A stretch of 31,721 nucleotides of DNA from Caulobacter segnis (lineage in GTDB: Bacteria > Pseudomonadota > Alphaproteobacteria > Caulobacterales > Caulobacteraceae). Location of the stretch: the NCBI RefSeq assembly GCF_003243465.1, contig NZ_QFQZ01000057.1:1-31721 (forward strand). The letters run 5' to 3'. How positions within the stretch are numbered: the first letter of the stretch is position 1; each line of letters starts with the position of its first letter. The notes beneath the pieces are model-generated. The model did not search any database, had not been told where the DNA came from, and worked only from the letters and a program-made list of their open reading frames with translations. The translations under genes and the position numbers were made by a program. Shown piece after piece: positions 23,907-29,987 of this stretch.

Positions 23907-24027
23907 CTTCCCGGCGACTGCCGGGGCCCAGATCGAGCCCAGGGCGTCTTCGGAAGGTTGCGAGAAGGTCGGCGCGCCCACGCAAACCGCTCAGGATGAA
24001 TCTGGGCCCCGGCATTCGCCGGGGAGG
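23907..24027. repeat. Family 2 hairpin-armed repeat, copy 2
   Basis: The left arm at 23907-23933 (begins CTTCCCGGCGACTGCC, ends GGGGCCCAGAT) and right arm at 24000-24027 (begins ATCTGGGCCCCGG) are inverted copies matching at about 24 of 27 positions. Each arm also folds on itself: CCCGGC-GACT-GCCGGG on the left and CCCCGGC-ATTC-GCCGGGG on the right. About 66 bases lie between the arms. It occupies most of the 228-base gap between glnE and the EF-hand gene. Confidence 0.85.
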
Positions 24028-24121
24028 TCGGAAGTTTATGGAGAAGGCGGCGACGGAATCCCCACCCACGCGCGTTTCACTCTCCGGGACGGGAATTCCA
24101 GCTCCGGAGACCTCTGTGACT

Positions 24122-24544
24122 ATGATCAAACGCACCCTGATCGCCGCCGGCGCCGTGCTGGCCGTGGCGGCGCCCGCGCTGGCCCAGACCAGCGCCCCTT
24201 CGAGCCAGGCCCCCGCGGGCATGACCCTCGAACAGTTCCAGGCCAAGAACACCGACAAGATGTTCGAACGCCTGGACACCAACAAGGACGGCAAGATCTC
24301 GCCCGAGGAGTTTGCGGCTTTCCGCGAGGGCAACGCCAAGGCCGACGCCGCCGCGACGAAGGCGGGCAAGCGCGGCCAGCGGATGTTCGCGCGCTTCGAC
24401 AAGGACAAGGACGGCGCCCTCTCTCGGGCCGAGGCCAGCGACGTCCTGGCCTGGCGGTTCAAGCGGATGGACAAGAACAACGATGGGATCCTGACGATCG
24501 AGGAGTTGCAGGCCAAGGGCGGCAAGGCCAAGGTCGGGGTCTGA
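24122..24544 (+). CDS. Secreted EF-hand calcium-binding protein
   Basis: A 140-aa exported protein. Seen: a signal peptide (MIKRTLIAAGAVLAVAAPALA) cut after about residue 21, then three EF-hand loops: 52-63 (DTNKDGKISPEE), 93-104 (DKDKDGALSRAE) and 117-128 (DKNNDGILTIEE). All have canonical Asp/Asn ligands and a final Glu, so calcium binding is likely. The ATG at 24122 matches the signal peptide start; GTG at 24116 is spaced better from GGAGA (24106-24110) and would add two residues. It lies 26 bases before the ECF sigma gene, so it may head that operon. It could buffer or sense divalent metals, which would fit the metal-sensor-like protein at the operon end; this is inference. Confidence 0.88.
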   Translation: MIKRTLIAAGAVLAVAAPALAQTSAPSSQAPAGMTLEQFQAKNTDKMFERLDTNKDGKISPEEFAAFREGNAKADAAATKAGKRGQRMFARFDKDKDGALSRAEASDVLAWRFKRMDKNNDGILTIEELQAKGGKAKVGV

Positions 24545-24570
24545 TGGCGGCGTGCGCGGCGGGTTGAAGC

Positions 24571-25131
24571 TTGGCGTCCGACGGGAACGATCCCGACGAG
24601 GTCCTGCTGGCGGGGGTGAGCCGAGGCGAGCCCGCCGCGGTGCGGCAGCTGCTGGACCGGCGCCTGCCGCGCATCCTCGCCCTGGCCAGGCGGATGCTGA
24701 ACGATCCGGGCGAGGCCGAGGACGTGGCGCAGGAGACGTTTCTGCGGGCTTGGAAGCAAGCCCGGGCCTGGAAGCCCGGCGCGGCGCGGTTCGACACCTG
24801 GCTGCACCGGGTGGCGCTGAACCTGTGCTACGATCGGCTGCGGCGTCGGCGCGAGATCGCGACCGACGCACCGCCCGAGCAGGTCGACACCGGACCTGCG
24901 CCGGACGCGGGCTTGATGGGGGCGGAGCTTTCGCGGCGGGTCGAGGCGGCGCTGGCGGCCTTGCCGGCGCGCCAGCGCGAGGCGATCGTGCTGTGCCACC
25001 ACCAAGGCCTGGGCAATATCGAGGCCGCGGCGCTGATGGAGATCAGCGTCGAGGCCCTGGAAAGCCTACTGGGACGCGGACGTCGGGCGCTGAAGGCGTC
25101 GCTGGCGGACCTGCGCGGGGCGGGCGGATGA
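24571..25131 (+). CDS. ECF-type RNA polymerase sigma factor
   Basis: A 186-aa sigma-70 family factor with regions 2 and 4 only. Seen: region 2 at about 30-95 (ARRMLNDPGEAEDVAQETFLRAWK, where DVAQETF is the core-binding and -10 signature, then FDTWLHRVALNLCYDRLRRRR) and region 4 at about 125-178 (ALAALPARQREAIVLCHHQGL, then the HTH IEAAALMEISVEALESLLGRGRRAL). The start is TTG at 24571, weakly preceded by GTTGAAG; GTG at 24616 is an alternative. Next to it lie two single-TM proteins, so one of these probably acts as its anti-sigma partner. The nearest downstream operon, msrPQ, has an ECF-like promoter and may be a target. Confidence 0.93.
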   Translation: MASDGNDPDEVLLAGVSRGEPAAVRQLLDRRLPRILALARRMLNDPGEAEDVAQETFLRAWKQARAWKPGAARFDTWLHRVALNLCYDRLRRRREIATDAPPEQVDTGPAPDAGLMGAELSRRVEAALAALPARQREAIVLCHHQGLGNIEAAALMEISVEALESLLGRGRRALKASLADLRGAGG

Positions 25132-25144
25132 AGGAGACGGGGTC

Positions 25145-25600
25145 ATGATGTCGCCAGGGATGGCCATCGAACGGTTCGAGGACCTGGCCGAGATCTATGG
25201 CGGCGAGATCGCCCGCTGGCCGGAAGGCGAGCGCGAGGCCGCGCGCGCCCTGCTGGCGCTCGAGGCCGAGCGCCTGGCTCCGGTGCTGGCCGCCGCCGCC
25301 GGGCTGGATCGCCTGCTCGACCTGGCGCCGGCCCAAAGCCCCGACGCCGCCCTGATGGGGCGGCTGATCGCGGCCGCGCCGCGTCCGGCCGCCGCCGGTC
25401 CGCGCTGGATCGCTGGGCTTTCCGCAGCCCTGGGACTGTCGGCCGCCGCCTTCGCCGGTGTGTTCGTCGGCGTGGCGGTCGAGCGCGCGCCCCAGGCCGC
25501 CGCGCCGGTCGCGGTCGCCGCCGCCGCCGAGCCCGTGGTCACCGCCGTCGACACCAATGCGTCCCTGCAGGACGCCATCGCCGAGCCCTCGGCCCTATGA
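25145..25600 (+). CDS. Single-TM protein, possible anti-sigma factor
   Basis: A 151-aa protein with a cytoplasmic helical N-terminal domain (residues 5-60: ERFEDLAEIYGGEIARWPEG, then EREAARALLALEAERLAP), one TM at about 88-111 (IAGLSAALGLSAAAFAGVFVGVAV) and a short Ala-rich periplasmic tail. The topology fits a transmembrane anti-sigma factor, and it follows the ECF sigma gene by 13 bases with a strong AAGGAG site (25131-25136). No zinc-binding HxxxCxxC (ZAS) motif is present, so it is not a classical ZAS anti-sigma. The stop overlaps the next gene as ATGA. The family is not named with certainty. Confidence 0.7.
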   Translation: MMSPGMAIERFEDLAEIYGGEIARWPEGEREAARALLALEAERLAPVLAAAAGLDRLLDLAPAQSPDAALMGRLIAAAPRPAAAGPRWIAGLSAALGLSAAAFAGVFVGVAVERAPQAAAPVAVAAAAEPVVTAVDTNASLQDAIAEPSAL

Positions 25601-26271
25601 ACGGATCGCGCGCCTGGATGATCGCCCTGGCCGTCTCGGCGGCGATCAACGTCTTCCTGATCGGCGGCGTCGCCGGCATGGCGTTCGTGCGCCTGACCGC
25701 CCCGTCGCCGGCTCCCGTGGCGTCGCCTGTGGCCCCGCCGCGCCCCGCCGCGTCCGGCGCCGCGCCGGTCGCCTCGCGGGCCCCCGCGTCCGTGACCGAA
25801 GCGCCCCGGCCCGCCCACCACGCCGCCCGGCCGCCGGTCGAGGCGCTCCCGACGCCCGTCGCGCCGCCGATCCCGTCCGCGCCGCCGCCTGAGGCCGCGA
25901 CCGCCCCCGCCGCCGCCGTGCGTCCGCCGCTGATCTCCGCCGGCGACGCGCTCTCGCCCGAAACGCGGCAAGCGTTCCGCAAGGCGTTGAACGAGGCCAA
26001 CCGGCGCAATCGCCCGATTTCGCAACAGGCCCGCGCCGAGCGGCAGGCGGCCTTGAACGCCCTGGGCTCGCCCGGCTACGACCCGGCCGAGGTCAGCCGT
26101 CGGCTGGCGACCGCCCGCGATCTCGACCAGCAGGCCCGCGCCAATGTCGAAGCCGCCCTGTCCGCCTTCACGGCCACGCTCTCGCCGCAGGAGCGGGCGA
26201 TCCTCGCGGAGGGGCTGTCCAAGGTCTACGCGCCCTTGGCCGCGCGTCGCCAGATGGCCGGACCGAACTGA
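25597..26271 (+). CDS. Periplasmic heavy-metal-sensor-like membrane protein
   Basis: A 224-aa protein with an N-terminal TM at 8-31 (MIALAVSAAINVFLIGGVAGMAF), a long Pro/Ala linker (about 34-115, low complexity) and a C-terminal helical domain (117-215: LSPETRQAFRKALNEANRRN, then RQAALNALGSPGYDPAEVSR and LSPQERAILAEGL). The helical domain resembles the Metal_resist/Spy-CpxP-ZraP group, in which helical hairpins bind metals or unfolded proteins in the periplasm. It overlaps the preceding gene by ATGA and is the last gene of the sigma operon. Proposed role: periplasmic sensor that controls sigma release, together with the 25145 protein. The metal is unknown, and no Cys/His-rich site is visible. 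Confidence 0.78.
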   Translation: MNGSRAWMIALAVSAAINVFLIGGVAGMAFVRLTAPSPAPVASPVAPPRPAASGAAPVASRAPASVTEAPRPAHHAARPPVEALPTPVAPPIPSAPPPEAATAPAAAVRPPLISAGDALSPETRQAFRKALNEANRRNRPISQQARAERQAALNALGSPGYDPAEVSRRLATARDLDQQARANVEAALSAFTATLSPQERAILAEGLSKVYAPLAARRQMAGPN

Positions 26272-26285
26272 ATTTCGCCCGGCAG

Positions 26286-26311
26286 GTAACCAAACGGCGC
26301 TCGCATCCGTA
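26286..26311 (+). promoter_or_regulatory. Candidate ECF sigma promoter of msrP
   Basis: GTAACC (26286-26291), 16 bases, then CGTA (26308-26311), 33 bases before the msrP ATG. The AAC-containing -35 and CGT-type -10 with 16-base spacing are typical of ECF-dependent promoters. As I recall, the Caulobacter SigF regulon has a very similar -35 and includes msrP-like genes. Either SigF or the neighbouring sigma could act here. Confidence 0.5.
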
Positions 26312-26343
26312 TCTGTAGGGACAGCTGCTTACGGAGCGTTTCC

Positions 26344-27264
26344 ATGCTGATCCGCCACGCCCCCGACCTGACCGACAACGACGTCACCGACCAGGGCCTC
26401 TATCTGAAGCGCCGGACGCTGATGGCGGGGCTCGCCGGGGTGGGTTTGGCCGGCGTCGCGGCGGGCGAAGCCCAGGCGGGTCTGACCTTCACCAAGGGCT
26501 TTTCGACCACCGAAGACCCGACCCCCAAGAAGGACATCACCACCTACAACAACTTCTATGAGTTCGGCGTCGACAAGGGCGATCCGGCCGAGAAGTCGGG
26601 CCGCTTCAAGCCGCGTCCCTGGACGGTCCGGATCGACGGCGCCTGCGAGGCGCCGCGCACCGTCGGCATCGAGGACCTGATCGGCCAGAACAAGCTCGAG
26701 GAGCGCATCTACCGGATGCGCTGCGTCGAGGGCTGGTCGATGGTGATCCCCTGGGTCGGTTTTCCGCTGAAGGACCTGCTGGCCTCGGTCAAGCCGACCT
26801 CCAAGGCCAAGTTCGTGGCTTTCGAGACGGTGATGCGGCCTTCCGAAATGCCCGGCCAAGCCTGGAACACGCTGGACTGGCCCTATCGCGAAGGTCTGCG
26901 GATCGACGAGGCCATGCACCCGCTGACCCTGATGGCGGTGGGGCTATACGGCGATGTCCTGCCCAACCAGAACGGCGCGCCGCTGCGGCTGGTCGTGCCG
27001 TGGAAGTACGGCTTCAAGGGCATCAAGTCGATCGTCCGCATCAGCCTGGTCGAGAACCAGCCGGCGACCTCCTGGAACAGGCTGGCGCCGCGCGAGTACG
27101 GCTTCTATTCCAACGTCAATCCGGCCGTGGACCACCCCCGCTGGTCCCAGGCCACCGAGCGCCGGATCGGCGAGTTCCGCCGCCGCGACACCCTGCCGTT
27201 CAACGGCTACGGCGAGTGGGTGGCCGACCTCTATCGGGGCATGGACCTGAAGCGGTTCTACTAG
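26344..27264 (+). CDS. msrP: Methionine sulfoxide reductase catalytic subunit MsrP (YedY)
   Basis: A 306-aa periplasmic molybdenum enzyme that repairs oxidised Met in envelope proteins using electrons from MsrQ. Seen: a Tat signal with R23-R24 (LKRRTLMAGLAGVGLAG), cleavage likely after about residue 45; molybdopterin ligand C127 in RMRCVEGWSMVIPWVGFPL; and the conserved PLRLVVPWKYGFKGIKSIVRI. Length is normal (300-330). The ATG at 26344 follows GGAGCG at 26334-26339. It is separated from msrQ by a 148-base gap that is mostly a family 2 repeat, although the two genes are usually close together. It probably responds to oxidative or chlorine stress through the ECF-like promoter upstream. Confidence 0.96.
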   Translation: MLIRHAPDLTDNDVTDQGLYLKRRTLMAGLAGVGLAGVAAGEAQAGLTFTKGFSTTEDPTPKKDITTYNNFYEFGVDKGDPAEKSGRFKPRPWTVRIDGACEAPRTVGIEDLIGQNKLEERIYRMRCVEGWSMVIPWVGFPLKDLLASVKPTSKAKFVAFETVMRPSEMPGQAWNTLDWPYREGLRIDEAMHPLTLMAVGLYGDVLPNQNGAPLRLVVPWKYGFKGIKSIVRISLVENQPATSWNRLAPREYGFYSNVNPAVDHPRWSQATERRIGEFRRRDTLPFNGYGEWVADLYRGMDLKRFY

Positions 27265-27282
27265 GTGAAGTTTTCTTTTTCC

Positions 27283-27397
27283 GTGTCATCCCGGAAGCCT
27301 CGCAGAGGCTATCCGGGACCCAGGGGCGGCGCGCACGGCGCTTGGTCACCCCCTGGGTCCCGGCTCTCCGCGCAAGGCGCTCCGGCCGGGATGACAC
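27283..27397. repeat. Family 2 hairpin-armed repeat between msrP and msrQ
   Basis: A 115-bp element bounded by GTGTCATCCCGG (27283-27294) and the exact inverse CCGGGATGACAC (27386-27397). The left arm holds AGCCTC-GCA-GAGGCT and then CCGGGACCCAGGGG; the right arm has CCCCTGGGTCCCGG and then a CCGCGC/GGCGC stem. The outer ends match the copy at 10783-10882, while the inner stems differ. Confidence 0.88.
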
Positions 27398-27412
27398 GCG
27401 TTTGGTGATGCG

Positions 27413-28069
27413 ATGAGTTCAGTACGCAAACGCCCCTCCAAGACTCAGGACAACCTCGTCTACGGCCTCGTCTGGCTGGCGTGCTTCGCGCCGCTGGTCT
27501 GGCTGGCCTGGCGCGGCTTCACGGGCGATCTCGGGGCCAATCCGATCGAGAGGCTGATCCGCGAGCTTGGCGTCTGGGGCCTGCGGCTGCTGCTGGTCGG
27601 CCTGGCCGTCACGCCGGCGGCGCGGATCCTGAAGAAGCCCAGGCTCGTGCGCTTCCGGCGAACCATCGGGCTTTTCGCCTTCAGCTACATCGTGCTGCAC
27701 CTGTTCAGCTATGTCGGCGTCGACCTGTTCTTCGACTGGAACCAGCTCTGGAAGGACATCCTCAAGCGGCCCTTCATCACCCTGGGGATGCTGGGCTTTG
27801 TCCTGCTGATCCCGCTGGCGGTGACCTCGACCAACGGCTGGGTGATCCGCATGGGCCGCGCGGCCTGGAGCCGGCTGCACAGGCTGGTCTACGTGATCGT
27901 GCCGCTGGGCGTCGCCCACTACTACCTGCTGGTCAAGGCCGACCACCGGCCGCCGATCGTCTACGGCGTGGTGTTTGTGGCGTTGATGGCCTGGCGGGTG
28001 TGGGAGGGGCGGCGATCATCCGCCAAGAAATCTGCTCCCCCTCTGGGGGAGCTGTCGCGGAGCGACTGA
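27413..28069 (+). CDS. msrQ: Haem-binding membrane subunit MsrQ (YedZ)
   Basis: A 218-aa b-type cytochrome of the ferric-reductase-like family that passes electrons from the quinone pool or a flavin reductase to MsrP. Seen: about six hydrophobic segments (17-35, 52-70, 86-104, 121-139, 157-174, 182-196), with candidate haem ligands H96 (IVLHLF), H156 (RLHRLVYV) and H169 (GVAHYYLL). The ATG at 27413 starts a short basic N-terminus. The last 12 residues, 207-218 (SAPPLGELSRSD), are encoded by the left end of a family 1 repeat, so the original stop has been replaced. The tail is cytoplasmic by topology and probably tolerated. It ends convergently with the dipeptidase gene. Confidence 0.94.
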   Translation: MSSVRKRPSKTQDNLVYGLVWLACFAPLVWLAWRGFTGDLGANPIERLIRELGVWGLRLLLVGLAVTPAARILKKPRLVRFRRTIGLFAFSYIVLHLFSYVGVDLFFDWNQLWKDILKRPFITLGMLGFVLLIPLAVTSTNGWVIRMGRAAWSRLHRLVYVIVPLGVAHYYLLVKADHRPPIVYGVVFVALMAWRVWEGRRSSAKKSAPPLGELSRSD

Positions 28070-28139
28070 GGGGGCGTCGCCGGCCTAAGCCGAGCTGCCC
28101 CCTCCGGCCCTCTGGGCCACCTCCCCCAGCGGGGGAGGA
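28034..28139. repeat. Family 1 palindromic repeat overlapping the msrQ 3' end
   Basis: A 106-bp full copy: left hairpin GCTCCCCCTCTGGGGGAGC, middle GAGGGGGCGTCG facing GCTGCCCCCTCC, a GGCC/GGCC inner pair, and right hairpin CCTCCCCCAGCGGGGGAGG. It supplies the last 11-12 codons and the stop of msrQ and ends 11 bases before the dipeptidase stop, so it lies between two convergent genes. Confidence 0.88.
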
Positions 28140-28150
28140 GAAGCGACGCC

Positions 28151-29407
28151 TTACTTCACCGTCTTCGCGTAGGCCTGGGCGGCGTCGACGATGCGCAGGA
28201 CGTTGCCGCTCCAGATGGCCTCGATATCGGCGTCGCTATAGCCGGCGGCCTTGAGGCGCGCGGTGATCTTGGGCAGGTCGGTGATGTCCTCGAAGCCGTC
28301 CATGCCGCCGCCGCCGTCCCAGTCGGCGCCGACGCAGACGGCCTTGGGCCCGGCCACCTTCAACACGTGCAGCATGCTCTTCATGTAGAGGTCGAAGTCG
28401 CCGCGCGGGGCCGGATAGGCCTTGTCGATGGTGGCGCGCTTGTCGCCATAGGCCTTCACCATCTCGGGCGTGGCGGTCTTCATGTCGGGCGCGCGGCCCA
28501 GGGCGTCGAGCGCGGCCTTGCGCTCGGGGCTGGGCGTGGTGTCGGTCAGGTAGATCGAGTTGATGCAGACCGCGCCGCCGGCGTCGGCGATCTTCTTGAT
28601 CCGGGCGTCGTCGAGGTTGCGCGGGTGATTGTAGATCGCCTTCGGACCCGAGTGCGAGGCGATGATCGGAACCTTCGACAGGGCCAGGGACTGGTCGACG
28701 ACGTCGTCGCTGGCGTGGCTGACGTCGATGACGATGCCCAGGCGGTTGGCCTCGGCCAGCCAGCGCAGGCCCAGCGGCGAGTAGCCGTTCCAGATCTTGC
28801 CCTTGGGATCGGTCGAGCTGTCGGCCAGCTGGTTGTTGCGGAAGTGGACCGGGCCAGCCATCCGCAGGCCTTCCTTGTGGAAGGTGGTCAAGAGGGTGAG
28901 GTCCTCGCCCAGCGGCCAGCTGTTTTCCATGCTGACGAAGGCGAACTTCTTGCCGGCCTTGTTGATGCGCCGGGCGTCGTCCGAGGTCAGGGCCAGCTCG
29001 AAGCCGGTCTTGTTCCCGGCCAGCATCTCGCGGATCTCGATCGCGCGGTGCAGGGCGTAGTTGCGGGCGTACTCATATCCGGCGGCGGTCAGGTCGCCCT
29101 GGCCGGTGTAGATCACGAAGAAGCCGCCATCGAGGCCGCCTTCGTTCATGCGCGGCAGGTCGACCTGGCTGAAGTCGTGCTCGACCTCGTGGCGGTCGGT
29201 GATGTTCCAGCCGGGGCGGCCGAAGTGGGTCGGGGTGTCGAGGTGGGTGTCGAGGATCAGGAAGCTGTCGTGCAGCGTCTTGATCGCCTTTGGGACCTCG
29301 CTGGACTTGTCGGGGACCTTCTTGTCGGCGGCCCAGGCGCCAAGGGGAGCTGCGGCGGTCGAGAGCAGGGCGGCCGAGCCGAGGAGAGCGGTGAGCAGGC
29401 GACGCAT
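28151..29407 (-). CDS. Secreted membrane dipeptidase (peptidase M19)
   Basis: A 418-aa exported zinc dipeptidase of the renal-dipeptidase family, which cleaves dipeptides including some with D-residues. Seen: a signal peptide (MRRLLTALLGSAALLSTAAA), cut after about AWA at residue 26; metal ligands H55 and D57 (ILDTHLDTP), bridging E161 (SMENSWP), H230 (VIDVSHASD) and H251 (ASHSGPKAI); and GADWDGGGGMDG near the C-terminus. All expected ligands are present, so it should be active. It is monocistronic on the minus strand; a family 1 repeat lies at its 3' end and a family 2 repeat upstream. A role in periplasmic peptide or murein-dipeptide salvage is likely; the natural substrate is not known. 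Confidence 0.93.
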   Translation of the reverse strand: MRRLLTALLGSAALLSTAAAPLGAWAADKKVPDKSSEVPKAIKTLHDSFLILDTHLDTPTHFGRPGWNITDRHEVEHDFSQVDLPRMNEGGLDGGFFVIYTGQGDLTAAGYEYARNYALHRAIEIREMLAGNKTGFELALTSDDARRINKAGKKFAFVSMENSWPLGEDLTLLTTFHKEGLRMAGPVHFRNNQLADSSTDPKGKIWNGYSPLGLRWLAEANRLGIVIDVSHASDDVVDQSLALSKVPIIASHSGPKAIYNHPRNLDDARIKKIADAGGAVCINSIYLTDTTPSPERKAALDALGRAPDMKTATPEMVKAYGDKRATIDKAYPAPRGDFDLYMKSMLHVLKVAGPKAVCVGADWDGGGGMDGFEDITDLPKITARLKAAGYSDADIEAIWSGNVLRIVDAAQAYAKTVK

Positions 29408-29497
29408 GGGCGGACTCCGGACAGACTGAAGCCGCGACGCTCAAGGTTGGGATGGGGCGCGTCAAGGCGTGAGGATAGACAAATCCCACAAACATCG

Positions 29498-29637
29498 CCT
29501 TCCCAGGCCTTGTGCCTGGGACCCACCGTTCAGCTGTCCAGACATTCGACGATCTGGCGACAAGGCCCGCCGCGCCTGTGCCTGGAGTGAGCGACCAAGC
29601 CGAACCCTGGGGCCTCGCCACAAGGGCGAGGAAGGCG
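29498..29637. repeat. Family 2 hairpin-armed repeat, copy 4
   Basis: The left arm starts CCTTCCCAGGCCTTGTGCC and ends GGGACCCA (29498-29524); the right arm is TGGGGCCTCGCCACAAGG and on to GAGGAAGG (29608-29635). The arms share CCTTCC, the CTTGT/ACAAG loop and CCCA/TGGG, but their stems differ (CCAGGC/GCCTGG versus CTCGCC/GGCGAG), each still self-paired. It fills the gap between the dipeptidase start and the radC 3' end; nothing else is seen in 29408-29660. Confidence 0.75.
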
Positions 29638-29660
29638 GGAAATAGCTCCAGCCCGAACCC

Positions 29661-29952
29661 TCACATCAGCCCGAGCGCCTTGAAGCTGGCCACGCCCTCG
29701 CGGCCGACCACCAAATGATCGTGTACGGCGATTTTCAGGGCTTTTCCGGCCTCGACGATCTGCTTGGTCATGTCGATGTCCGGGCGAGAGGGCGTCGGAT
29801 CGCCCGAGGGGTGGTTGTGGACGATGATGAGGTTGCTGCTGGAGAGCTCCAGCGCCCGGCGCATCACCTCGCGCGGATAGACCGGCGCGTGGTCGACCGT
29901 GCCGCGGTTCATCACCTCGTCGGCGATCAGCTGGTTCTTCTTGTCCAAGTAG
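29661..29952 (-). pseudogene. radC: radC 3' fragment (JAB/MPN domain), interrupted by an integrated element
   Basis: The C-terminal part of RadC, a JAB/MPN-domain protein of uncertain role (formerly linked to DNA repair). Seen: YLDKKNQLIADEVMNRGTVD, HAPVYPREVMRRALEL, the metal motif HNHPSGDPTPSRPD with the downstream Ser and Asp, then VHDHLVVGREGVASF and the stop. Upstream of LDKKNQ on the minus strand the RadC sequence stops: FRVLF or similar is expected, but residues from the inserted element follow (CALNAHY). The N-terminal half, including the helix-hairpin-helix part, should lie beyond the element, outside the window. The catalytic motif is intact, but a normal full-length protein cannot be made from this side. 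Confidence 0.88.
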
Positions 29953-29987
29953 TGTGCATTCAGCGCACATGTGTTACGGCTCGGCTT
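29945..29987. other. Candidate attachment site at the radC-element junction
   Basis: Between the last recognisable radC codon and the recombinase ATG are TGTGC-N7-GCACA (29953-29957 / 29965-29969) and the perfect palindrome CACATGTG (29966-29973). Serine integrases leave their gene next to such symmetric half-sites. The exact crossover cannot be fixed without an uninterrupted radC. Confidence 0.5.

Noticed and set aside
10783..29637. CRISPR array
   Set aside because: The repeats are dispersed, palindromic and single-copy per site, without regular spacers or cas genes.
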